From: Thunnus maccoyii
Taxonomy: Eukaryota > Chordata > Actinopteri > Scombriformes > Scombridae
Direction of reading: 5' to 3'
DNA: 64,000 nt
NCBI RefSeq assembly: GCF_910596095.1
Contig: NC_056533.1
Coordinates: 37,298,662 to 37,362,661 of the forward strand
The position numbers were made by a program, and so were the translations under genes. A model generated the notes under the pieces. That model did no database searches. It saw only the letters and a list, made by a program, of their open reading frames with translations, and was not told the DNA's origin. Shown here one piece after another: positions 45,931-56,120 of the stretch; position 1 is the stretch's first letter, and every line of letters begins with the position of its first letter.

Positions 45931-46235
45931 AAGGCTGCAACTATTTATCATCTTCATTATCAATTAATCTTGTGATCATTTTCCTGATTAATCGATCAAT
46001 TGTTTGGTCTATTAAATGTGAGAAGATGGTGAAAATGCCCATCTAAAGTGACATCTTAAAATTGCTTGTTTTGTCTCAAAAACACAAAGATATTTAAGTC
46101 ACTAGAATATAAAACAGAAGAACTCAGTAAATTGTCACATTTAAGAAGCTGCAACCAGAAAATGTTTAGTAGTTTTGCTTAAAAATTAGTTAAAAAATTA
46201 ATCAATTCTAATTTTCAACTAATCATTTCAGCTCC
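45931..46235. repeat. Dispersed MITE-like repeat, family 'ttaatcga/tgcagccct', copy 3
   Basis: Starts 'ggctgcaactatttatcatc', with 'ctgattaatcgatcaattg' and 'tttggtctattaaatgtgag', and ends 'aactaatcatttcagctcc'. The ends (gctgcaac / ttcagctc) are weakly inverted. This is the most complete copy in the window. Confidence 0.65.
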
Positions 46236-47096
46236 AAGTTTATACTGATGACTCATGTTGACACAATACAATGAACTAAAGATGATCTTTAAATAAAGGG
46301 TTAAAGTATTTTTCCAGCCCTAAAAAGGCAGTAAAGGCAGGCTTTGATTTAAAAAGAAATACAGCAAAATTCTGTGTGACAGAGAGTTAAAAGACCTACA
46401 GCCAGTATTGGATAGGTCACTAATCGGTCTGTGGAGTTGCTGTAACTTGGTTGCAGTGTTAAAAGATTGTGAAGTAAACATTATTTAATGGGTTCTGCAG
46501 GTAATTAGTACATTAGTTTATTAAATAAATGGTGTACATTTGCACCTTTGAGAAAGACCTGTATATTAAAATGTCACCATCAGACTGTGATTGTCCTACT
46601 TTTCAGCCATTAAAATTGCAGGTGTAATGTGATTACCTTCAGAATACCTTTCTTCCAAAGTCTGGAATCAAAGTTGGTCAAATTCTGTCAAAATGATTTA
46701 GTTATTATACTTTACAACCCCTACTGAAGATAATTTCTGTATTTTTGTAAACATCAAAATACTGTTGTCCATCCTGCATTATAAATGCAAGTTTTGGTGC
46801 ATTCATCACCACAAGATGGCGCAAGTATTCTCTTTATTGTGAGTCCTACATCAGCATGAATTGTTTTATCAGTAATTTCATTTCCAACAGCTGAATGTAG
46901 GTCACTGAAGAACAATTCTAATAAAGTCCATATATTATTTCTAATAAAGAAGTTTGAACCTTTAATCCCATCTCACACATATTTTACATTTACAGATTTA
47001 CTGTTTTACAGATGAATTAAGATTATTTTAGTTATTCTGATGTTAATCCAAAGAGGAAAGTACAAAATTTAGTTTTCAGTCACATTAGGCTATACC
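46236..47096. other. Intergenic DNA, no gene recognised
   Basis: No exon or clear repeat unit seen. 'atcaccacaagatggcgcaa' near 46806 is a short piece often found in fish repeats. Confidence 0.35.
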
Positions 47097-47540
47097 AGTG
47101 GTGGAAGAAGTACTCATATCTTATTTAAGTAAAAGTATCAACATAGCAATATAAAGATACTCCATTACAAGTAAAAGTCCAGGAAATCCTACTTAAGTAA
47201 AAGTACTTAAGTATTAGCAGCAAAATGTACTCAAAGTATTGAATTAAAAGTACTCATTTCGTCCCTCTAACTGATATATTATTATACATGACATCATTAG
47301 ATTATTAATAGAGAAGTGTTGTATTTTAAAAGCTTGTTATATTATCCATTGTGTCAAATCTTCATCTGAAAAGTAACTAAAGCTGTCAAATAAATGTAGT
47401 GGAGTAGAAAGTACAATATTTCCCTCTGAAATGTAGTGGAGTGGAAGTATAAAGTAGCATCACATGGAAATACTCAAGTAAAGTACAAGTACCTCAAAAT
47501 TGGACTTAGGCACTGTACTTGAGTAAATTCTTCTTTTTCA
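47097..47540. mobile_element. hAT-type MITE, left part ('cagtggtggaagaagtactc')
   Basis: Begins 'cagtggtggaagaagtactc' and is filled with 'aagtaaaagta', 'acttaagtaa' and 'agtactca' words. It ends near 'actgtacttgagtaaattc'. This is a very abundant teleost MITE type. The matching inverted end, 'gagtacttcttccaccactg', is at about 49374-49393, with other repeats in between. Confidence 0.7.
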
Positions 47541-47889
47541 ATTTTCTGCTTCCTCTGTGGATTGAACATTCAGCTGAGTGAATGACTGATGCAGCTCCAG
47601 AACAAATGAGGCAGTAGGAGAGGGAGTGAGGGAAGAAAAGAGTATGGGGCCAAGTTGTTCTTTGATCAGGCCCTGTGCTGAGTATTATACATCAGCATTG
47701 ATTGAAGAGGTATGAGAAACAGGGGATACCAAAATTCGAGGCAGAGATGCCTTGTTCACCCTCAATCAAAAACTGAAAACAGATTTGTGTATCAGAACTT
47801 TGGTTTTTCTTCTTTCCTCTCCCATTAATCATTTCATGACCCCTCAGTACATATATATATTGACTTGAATATATCAGAAAGAGGGACCA

Positions 47890-48050
47890 AACCACTGTTT
47901 TAACTTTAATACTTTAACTACACTGTGTATACTTTTCTAATACTTATGTACTTTTCCTTAAGTGGGATTTTTCATGCAGGACTTTCGCTTGTAATTGAGT
48001 ATTTTTACATTACTGTATTGGTACTTTTACTCAAAGTCCCCCTCCACTCA
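47890..48050. repeat. Second piece of the 'aagtactc' MITE family
   Basis: 'ttaatactttaactacactg' through 'ggacttttactcaaag'-like words (for example 'tattggtacttttactcaaa') resemble the right half of the same MITE family. Non-coding. Confidence 0.45.
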
Positions 48051-48233
48051 AAAGTGTGTTTTTCTTGTTCCTTCACTTGGATGTTTGAGCTTCACTGTGC
48101 AGAATGATGTATATGCAGTCAGAGTTTGACACTAGAAGGCTGTTTTCACATCTGCTGAAAGTGGAAACTTTCTCAGTGCTCATTGAAAAGCATGATTTTA
48201 AGGCGTGGACCTACGAGTATGATTTGCGACATC

Positions 48234-49023
48234 TAGGGGTGTGCCCGAATACAAATACATTATTTGGCAAAGCACAAATAGTGTTTTTTTTTTTTAAACA
48301 AATATTTGTTTCATACAAATATTGTAACAATTATTTGTTTTCAGGAAGAAAAAAAACCATGTCAAATACCAGAGTGCAGGTCGGTTACATCGCTATCTCA
48401 GTGTCTCTCCTCTGCTCCGCTGTTACGTCTATCAGCAGGTCTCAACGAGGGGAGTCACATCCACCTGCTACATAATGCACATTTCCTAATTTGGACGTCA
48501 CTCCCGGAGTTGGGGGTGTTCCCCAGAGATAAAGCTGAGCCACTGACATGCAAAGTGCTCCCAAGGGACTCTCCATAACCAGTTGTTCCCCTTCTCCTTT
48601 CCACAAAGTTTGGTTGTAAAAAATAGACAATAAATGAGAAGTGCAAAGCAATATTTGCCTTTGAAGTTCTTCCCTACATGTTACACGCTGTGCTGTCTCT
48701 GTTTTATGGGTGTATAAATAGGTAGAGGTCTGTCTGCAATGAGGTGATGAGTAAAGTTTTATCTAAATAGTCAACGCAGTCATTTATGATCTTGGGGATT
48801 CAAGTTCGAGACCTGGTGTGCAGACCTCCCTCATAAGGTAGTTTATTCATGGACACTTATTGTAACACTTTAATTTTCTAAAATTAAAAGCGTAATAAAA
48901 ACTAAAACAGGATTATTAAGCCTCTTATCACTTTGACTCGAATAAAAATACAAGTAATTTTGCTGACTCAACAAATACAGATACAAATACAAATACAAAT
49001 ACTGGGCCTTCTGCACATCCCTA
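48234..49023. mobile_element. 790-bp hAT-type element with 8-bp target duplication
   Basis: Ends are inverted: 'taggggtgtgc' at 48234 and 'gcacatcccta' ending at 49023 (one mismatch). The flanks are 8-bp near-duplicates, gcgacatc (48226-48233) and gtgacatc (49024-49031), differing by one CpG-type change. An 8-bp duplication is the hAT signature. Inside are 'caaata' hexamer repeats near the right end (48974-49002) and a poly-T run. No transposase. Confidence 0.75.
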
Positions 49024-49317
49024 GTGACATCACAACTAGTTTGGAGCCAGTCCTGGTGCAATATTCAATTTACACAAGTGTGATGTGGAAACTTGAAGCC
49101 TCTAGTGCACATACACTGAGAATGGACTTTACACTGAGGAAGGAGACATCTTGTGTCCAGCAGGAAAACTTTTGAAATGAAAACTATTTGCATAATATGG
49201 ATTCAGGAATTTTTTATTGAAGGAGTAGGTGTAATTTTAAGGATTTTAACAAAATAATTACACTTTTTCTGTGGAAAAACCTTATCAGACGATAATTTTT
49301 TATTCAAAGAAGAGTGT

Positions 49318-49332
49318 ATATATATATATACA
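49318..49332. repeat. (TA)n microsatellite
   Basis: Short run of seven TA units. Confidence 0.8.
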
Positions 49333-49373
49333 TCTCAAAACATGTCTGGGTGGGATCTTTAAATAAAGGATCT

Positions 49374-49393
49374 GAGTACTTCTTCCACCACTG
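49374..49393. mobile_element. Right inverted end of the 'cagtggtggaagaagtac' MITE
   Basis: 'gagtacttcttccaccactg' is the exact reverse complement of the type of end seen at 47097. It stands just before the CpG-rich stretch that probably starts the liprin gene. Confidence 0.65.
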
Positions 49394-49870
49394 CGGATCC
49401 CGACAGGAACTGAGATTGCTGCTGTTTCCCTTTTCCTCCTGTTGCCAGCCGGGGCAGCGCTCTCTCTCCCGGCGGACGGACTACCAGGCTGATGAGCAGC
49501 GTTAGCGGCAGAGAGCCCACCATTGGCTGTCCCGACTGCCGGAGCTGGCAGGCAGTGGCGACAGGGAAGGACCGGACCGACGGACCTTTTTTGGGTGGAA
49601 ATACCGAGAAAACACAAACAACTCGGGGAATATAACGGAAACTCGGGGGAATATAAGTTTTTATTCGGGATTTTGGGTTTTCCAAACGGACGAAAACCGT
49701 CGCTAACGATCAACGTTAGCTGGAAGTTTCCGAGTCGAGCCGTTGATGTGGTGACGCGACTCCACCGAATCGACGGGAAGCTAACGTTAGCTGATGCGCT
49801 AACGTTTACCTGATAGATTTATCATTTCAGCAGAGCTTTGGAGACCTATTTCAGGATTTTAGCTCTTTTT
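49394..49870 (+). promoter_or_regulatory. CpG-rich stretch, probable promoter / non-coding first exon of the liprin-alpha gene
   Basis: This is the most CpG- and GC-rich part of the right half, with many CG dinucleotides, 'cccgactgccggagct', 'aaggaccggaccgacggacc' and a GCTAACGTTAGC palindrome at 49780-49791. It has no TATA box and no convincing long coding frame. It lies about 2.5-3 kb upstream of the liprin start-codon exon, which appears to have an acceptor and therefore needs an upstream first exon. The exact start and donor could not be fixed. Confidence 0.45.
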
Positions 49871-52277
49871 TTAGTATTTTCGATTATGTAAGATAAATAG
49901 CTATGACATATTTTATCATGTTGTCTACTTTTATATGAAATGCAGCATATCCTTAGATAACTACCTGACGTTATCTTAGCTAAGTTAGTATATGAAGCGT
50001 TAGCTACCTAGCTGGCTAGTAGCTAACGTCGGCTAACTTTAAACTGACTTCAAGCCAAAGACTTCTGCTTCAAATTAGCTAAAGCTAGCAAGGCTACAAC
50101 TGTTTCCACGTCACCTAACTGTATCATCACATATCTCTCTGTTATGAATGGTTATTTTGGGCGAGTTGAACTTTATTTTTGAGTATGGCCGTTTGTTTCG
50201 AAAAGCAAAGATAAGACACTTTACTTCCAAATCCAGATATGCAATCATCGAACCACCAGCTTACTTAATGCTAGCTTGCTAACGCCGAGTTAGCCGGCCA
50301 AACTTGGAGCACTGCCCCCTGCTCACTTTCTGTGGGTTTCGCTTTGAGGCCTTTAGGAAGTTATCCCATCTTTTTTCTTTCCACACAGCCTTATTATGCA
50401 TCCCAGCGTCTGAATGGAATTTATATGTTCTGAATGACTTTGGATATTTGTGAAGTTTGACAACATTGCATACAGTTGGAGAACCCTGGACTTTGTTTAC
50501 TTGGCTGCATAAAATATCGTGGATTTCAGAGGCATTTGGAATAACATTATTCTTTAAAAGGTGAGGTACAGACACAAAACCACTCCAGGCATTAGTTACA
50601 CGCTTATGTTAGAAGTGACCAATCATATTTTTGATGTCTTATGTGTGCCTGCAACACTGATTGAACTGATTTTCATAATCTTACATGGTTAAACTTATCT
50701 AAAGTCAAGTTTTGATTAGTTTGATATTTGTATAGGCAGTTAGCATCATAAAACAAAATACTTCTCATCTGAGTGACAAGTGTTGGTGTTCTCAGTCTTC
50801 TGTTATCCCTATTTTGCCACTCAGTTATTCCTTTATCATGCATATGAAGGCAGAATTGCTCTTACGTCATAAGTGCCAAAATAAAGAGGTGTTAAGTGTT
50901 GGTATACTTAAGTGTCCTGTTTCTAGATCTTGGTTTGTCATCTTTAATTTTTGACGTATGGGATGTCCATGCTAAGTTACTGTGGACCCACCATCTGTCA
51001 CTCCCTCTCATGGATGCTGTGTGACCCCTCCCCCTCATAAACATTGTTGAGCCTGAGTGGCTTGACCTCGATATGGAGCGTTGGTTTTGTGTTTGCTTCT
51101 GATAAATTAGGTTAACTTTGCCCCCTTTCCGCATTTATCATCTTAAACGTGCACATTATTAATTGCATTTAATTAAGAGTGGCAGGCTGATTTTTTTTTT
51201 TTTTTTTTTTTCCTTTTCTGGTTAATTCCCATGTAACAAGTATGACCCAGCTCTTGAACACAGTCGTCGTCGGGAGATGCAGTTCAGAGTTAGTTCACTG
51301 AACCGAACACAGTGGTTTCTGAAAGCAAATGGCTTTTGGCATCTCAGGCGATGCAAAGAATTAGATGAAGGGGCTGCTCTGGCTGCCACTAAGTTCCTCC
51401 TCCACTTGTACCAATTTGCAAATTGTACTTCCTAGTAGGTATGTTAAATCCAGCTCACATGATTCTGGATTTTTTTTTTTTTTGTCTAGCAGTCTGTTTA
51501 CAGGACCTAAGCCCTTTGGTGTGGAGAGTGGCTCTAATTCTCCAGACCTTCCTGCCCAGCTGTTGTTAGATGCAGCATTACTCAACAAGCTTCAGACAAC
51601 ACAGCTTTCTTAGCTGCCTGGGATTGATTTAGGGCTCTCCGTTGTTTTCAGAGCAGTACCAGTGTATGATTGTTTACTCTGGACAAGTGTATTCATTTAG
51701 TAGTTAACCATGAGTATCAATCAGTAAGTAGGTTCAGCTGATTTGGCTCTGTATACCCTTGTGCTTAGTCAATAAGCTGTTATATTGGCCATTGCTTTGG
51801 TGTCTGCAAAGCATGCTGATTAGATCACCTAGAAAGTGCACTTCTAGCTTTGCCCACTGTCTGTCTGTCTGTTTAATCTCAAATCTGTCAGAGAGAGAGA
51901 GAGTGTTTAAGAACATGAACAATCCTCAGCCAATTTAATTTACAGTCAAGCCTGAGTGTTCCTGACTGTCTGTTGAGCTTTATAGTAAAAAATTTGCTGT
52001 CATTTTTTCTCCATCTTAACTATTTTTCAATATACAATCTTTAGCCGTCAGTGAGGAGGATGAATGAAAAACCTGTGTCTAAATTCTGCTTGTGGAGGAC
52101 ATTAGAGAATGTTTATGGCAGTGATTTGGTTTATTGGGTATAATTGTAGGAGATGTCAGTGAGATGATACCTCTTACCACCACCCCTCTACAGTGGAGGT
52201 GAATGAAATTTAGTTTGAGGTTTTTAATGCATTGAAAAATTAAATTAAAACATTTTAACGTTAAAGTTTCTTTCCAG
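49871..52277 (+). other. Probable first intron of the liprin-alpha gene
   Basis: Plus-strand spacer with 'gctaac/gttagc' words to about 50.3 kb, a poly-T run at 51191-51211 and a second at 51473-51483. No supported exon; the open frames here lack recognisable motifs. Confidence 0.4.
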
Positions 52278-52377
52278 AAGCAATATCTGGGTTATGCAGG
52301 ATAATCCACAGATTTAGTCTATTTCTCCTTTGTTCTCCTTTCGATTCTAATCCGTCCTGTCCAAACCACGGTTGTAG

Positions 52378-52647
52378 ATGATGTGCGAGGTGATGCCCAC
52401 CATCAGTGAGGCTGAAGGGCCCGGCGGGGGAGGCGGCAGCGGTCGCCGGGGCTCCGGCTCCCCGCTGCAGTCGGACTCGGAGGGTCACTTCGAGTCGCTG
52501 ATGGTGTCCATGCTGGAGGAGAGGGATCGTCTTCTCGAGACTCTGAGAGAGACTCAGGAGAACCTGGGCTTGACTCAGGGCAAACTGCACGAAGTTAGCC
52601 ATGAAAGGGACTCGCTGCAGAGACAACTTAACACTGCTTTGCCACAG
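52378..52647 (+). CDS. ppfia1: Liprin-alpha (PPFIA1-like), first coding exon, gene continues beyond window
   Basis: The exon encodes 90 residues beginning [15 protein letters not shown] and ending [25 protein letters not shown], followed by cag|gtaagt in phase 0. The MMCEVMPTI start, the [20 protein letters not shown] coiled-coil start and [10 protein letters not shown] are diagnostic of liprin-alpha (PTPRF-interacting protein alpha). Among paralogs, SEAEGP and TQGKLHEV are closest to PPFIA1 from memory; PPFIA2 and PPFIA3 differ here. Liprin-alphas are cytosolic scaffolds with N-terminal coiled coils and C-terminal SAM domains. They bind LAR-type phosphatases, RIM, ELKS and kinesin KIF1A. The first ATG is used, since MM is conserved in the family. 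A likely acceptor is 'tttctttccag' ending at 52277, leaving 100 bp of 5' UTR in the exon. A Gly/Ser-rich insert ([15 protein letters not shown]) follows residue 14. Confidence 0.9.
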
Positions 52648-53133
52648 GTAAGTGAGAGAGAGACCTCATTCATTTGACATAGGGTTGGATTATATAAGGT
52701 CATATACTTTGAGATGAGAGAGGTTTGTCAGCCGCAGCAGCACTGGTCTAAACTGTCACACGAAACCAAAATACCTGTCAAATCTCACCTTGTAACAATA
52801 TGATTCACCCTTTACTGCCTTTACTTCCACATCATCAACATTTCTAAATGTTAAAATGTCACAGATACACTACCAAAGCAAAAGAATGTGCCTTGTAATC
52901 TTATTTGAATAGAAAAACACCAAGAACCCCGTGGAGCCCCCCTTTCCTGCATGACTCCCTGCAGCACTGACAGCAGAGTGTCCATCTCACTTTTGGATGA
53001 CAGCTCTTACAGATCTTTGGCTCTCGTAGGAGAGAAAGCGGTTTTTGGGAGTTGAATGTCCGACTGATTGTAGGGTGCAGCGTGGTGCGCACTGAGGCAA
53101 GTTAGCAGAGTTCATTTGTCATGAGTTGTCTAC

Positions 53134-54029
53134 TCCAGTGGTTCCCAAACTTTTTTAGACCACAACACCCCTTCAAAGGAAGTTTTTTTTTTTGTCATGG
53201 CACCCCGAACCACCCAACCTTCAATATAACATGCATAACACTTTCATATTACAATATTATATTAGGTTATATTATATCAAAATGAATTTATTATAATATT
53301 GGCTCATTCTCAATCATTCAGATTAAAAGCCAAACAAAACAGAAAAAGGCTGCAGGTGTTTTAATGGGACGTGTGAGCTGCTGTTGCTGTGGAGAGAGAG
53401 AGAACTACCTGCAGGTGTGACTCCGCTGACAGGACGTCTCTCGTCTTGTTTTCATGTATACCAGCGATCAGAGAGCTACACAACACAAACACGACGTTGG
53501 GAATAATACCACAGTGAATGTGCATGAACGGTGACGGATGTTCGTCTTCCACAAGCAGTTAAAACCTGTCTGTGTTGTAGTTTTGTCTGTCGGCTCAGAT
53601 TCAGTCGTCTCCGTGTTGAGATCGAAGATGTTTTAAGCATTTCCTCCAGCTGATTTTTGTGTCAAAATCTTTGCATAGCTGCCCTGATGATTACCTTTTT
53701 TCTGACTGCTGCTGAGCTCCCAAGCTGGAACGTGTGTTGTGTTACTATGACAACCTGCAACTGCGAGTTGTCATGTCAGCTGCTACTACCTGCATGTTAA
53801 ACAGAGTTTTTAATATGGTGGGTTTTTTTTGTTGCATATTTATTCTGTTTTGTTATGTTTGACAACGTAACATTAAACATAGTTAATGTAAATGTTGCTG
53901 ATTTTTTTTTTTTATGTGGTAAACTGTTATTAATAATGCACAATAGATGAACATTATGCTGAATCTCATGGCACCTCTTGCCAGTCCTGACAGCACCTCA
54001 GGGTGCTGCTGAACCCGTTTTCGGAACCA
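53134..54029. mobile_element. hAT-type MITE 'cagtggttcccaaac' in the liprin intron
   Basis: The left end 'cagtggttcccaaacttttt' at about 53137 is mirrored by 'ttttcggaaccact' near 54029, with 'ccttcaaaggaag' and 'cacctcagggtgctgctgaa' near the ends. Length is about 0.9 kb and no transposase was found. This TIR type is common in vertebrate hAT MITEs. Confidence 0.65.
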
Positions 54030-54126
54030 CTAAACTTAGTGACCAATCACAATCATTCTCAGAGTGGACTGATTGGCATCTCATGGATTTTTGCATCAAA
54101 CTTAAAATGAGTCAAGAAAATAAGAA

Positions 54127-54159
54127 ACAGTGAAGAAGAAGAAGAAGAAGAAGAAGAAG
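54127..54159. repeat. (GAA)n microsatellite
   Basis: About ten GAA units. Confidence 0.85.
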
Positions 54160-54711
54160 CTACATCTGCTGTGAGAAGCTATTCTGGTGATGAGGAGTGA
54201 AAACAGAAACTTCTCAAATGGAGCTACTGAAGTTAATTGCTGCATATATCAGAGGAAAAGTGTAGTGTTACATTATAATGTATATTACATAACACAAAAA
54301 CTTTGCATCATCGCTTTTTCAAATATCATTCAGCCATAATGTGCATATATTTAATATGCACAAAGCTCCGTACTGTAATAAGAAGGTCGTACCTGTGCTT
54401 CTAGTTCTGTTATCTGTATAACGTGGAGGGAAACGACATCCTAGCGTTGTCCATCTGCTCGTCGGTCTCTGTTATATTAATGAGTCGTGTTTCTACCCTT
54501 CATGGTCTTATATTAAAAACAAAGGGATCAGGTTTCCAGCTTTCAATGATGCATAAGAGGCTGGTAATCAGTAAAGCGTTGTTGTACTTATGGGTGAACA
54601 TGCATCCAGGATATATAGTTAACCTGCTGTTTACTTTCATTGTTCGTCTCACGTCTTATTATCTGTCGAGTGTAAGAGACCGTCGCATATAGAAAGCAGA
54701 GCAGCTCACAC

Positions 54712-55030
54712 TAGGGCTGTGCGATCTGACGACGTAGATCTTGTGACGATAGAAAAACGTCTATCGTTTATTTCGTTGTGACGCAAATCACACTCTTAAC
54801 AGCAATATTTTTCGTCATTTGAAGTCTGTCAGTCTTTTGCACGGATTGCATCGATTAATTGCTCTTCTTGGCTCGTTGGTGTTCGTGCACAGGACAGGGG
54901 GGGAAGTCATCAGAGCAGCTGTCTGTGTGAGGACACGAGTCTCCAGCAGCCGTTGAATGTTGAGGGAGGGCCGGCGAACTGGGGAGAGAGAGGCCACGGC
55001 CAGTTCACATAGAAAACGTTTTCTCACGTA
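54712..55030. repeat. Repeat fragment starting 'ctagggctgtgcgat'
   Basis: 'actagggctgtgcgatctga' resembles one end of hAT-type repeats of fish, and 'cgatagaaaaacgtctatcg' just inside can fold as a hairpin. The other end was not found. Confidence 0.35.
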
Positions 55031-55772
55031 ACAGATCCGCTTCTATTTTATCACATGTATCAAGAGACCCCCCACGTTTTTATACACTCCCAGTCTGTTT
55101 CTGTCATGTTTAGTGAAGCGTAATCTGAGCAGGCAGCTGTTTAATCACACAGATATCCTGCTGTATATGTGTATCAGTGAATCAATAAATACAAACACAG
55201 TGGATTTCTTCCCGTGGAGCAGACATATAAACTATTTTGGTTCGGTAAACTTCTGCTGTCAATCAGCCCGGTGACGTAACTTGTCCGGTCGCTGCAGCTG
55301 ACAGTCGGCTGCTTCTGTGGACAGAGACGCTGAACGCAGGTCGAGTGAGAGGCGCGGGGTGTAGATGGACTCTTGTGCTCACAGGAGATGAATTTTTTTT
55401 TTTCCACTCGTGCTAACGTGTGAGAGGAACAGAAGTGACTCTACAGCTGATACATCGCTCTGGATTCCACCGTATTGCTACATCAGATTGTATGAATTGA
55501 TGCAACCTCTCTCTGCTCTTTGTTGTACAGCTGGAAAATTACAAGTCAAAACTCTGAAACAAAGACACAGTGTTAGGACTGTAGTGCAGAATAATTACAT
55601 AGAAATAAACATGTAAAAAGTGTTGTCATCACTTGTATTCACTCAAGCTAGTATGTTTATGGATGTTGAGTCGCTGGCATCATTGGAAGCGAGTTACTTA
55701 AACCATGTTTATCTGCTGTGTAAAGTAAAAGAAACCACCAGACTTTGCTTACAGCTCAGTCAAACTGTTCAC

Positions 55773-56120
55773 AGCTGCAACAATTAATCAATTAATTGAT
55801 TAGTTGCCAACTATTAAATTCATTGCCAGCTATTTTGATAATCAATTCATCGTTTTCAGTTATTCTTCTAAGAATAAACTGTCAAAATTCTCTGATTCCA
55901 GCTTCTTAAATGTCCTCTGGCAGTAAACTGACTATCTTTGGGTTGTGGACTGTTGGTCAGGACAAAACAAGACGTTTCAGGATGTCACCCTGTGGTGAAG
56001 GAAACGGTGATCAACATTTTTCACCATATTCTGACGTTTTATGGACCAAACAACTCATGGATTATCTCTCAAACTATCATACATACATTTAACACCAGTC
56101 ACCAGTTTATTAACCACTAG
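55773..56120. repeat. Dispersed MITE-like repeat, family 'ttaatcga/tgcagccct', copy 4
   Basis: 'agctgcaacaattaatcaat' start, then 'attccagcttcttaaatgtc', 'aaactgactatctttgggtt', 'gacgttttatggaccaaaca'. These are the same ordered blocks as in copies 1-3. Confidence 0.65.

Noticed and set aside
48780-48840. Possible tRNA-like B box ('aagttcgagacctgg')
   Set aside because: No matching A box, cloverleaf or SINE body could be built around it, and it lies inside the hAT-type element.
49300-49813. Open frames in the CpG-rich stretch before the liprin exon
   Set aside because: Several frames on both strands are open only because the DNA is GC-rich. None has a known motif or joins in phase to the liprin start exon, which has its own conserved ATG.
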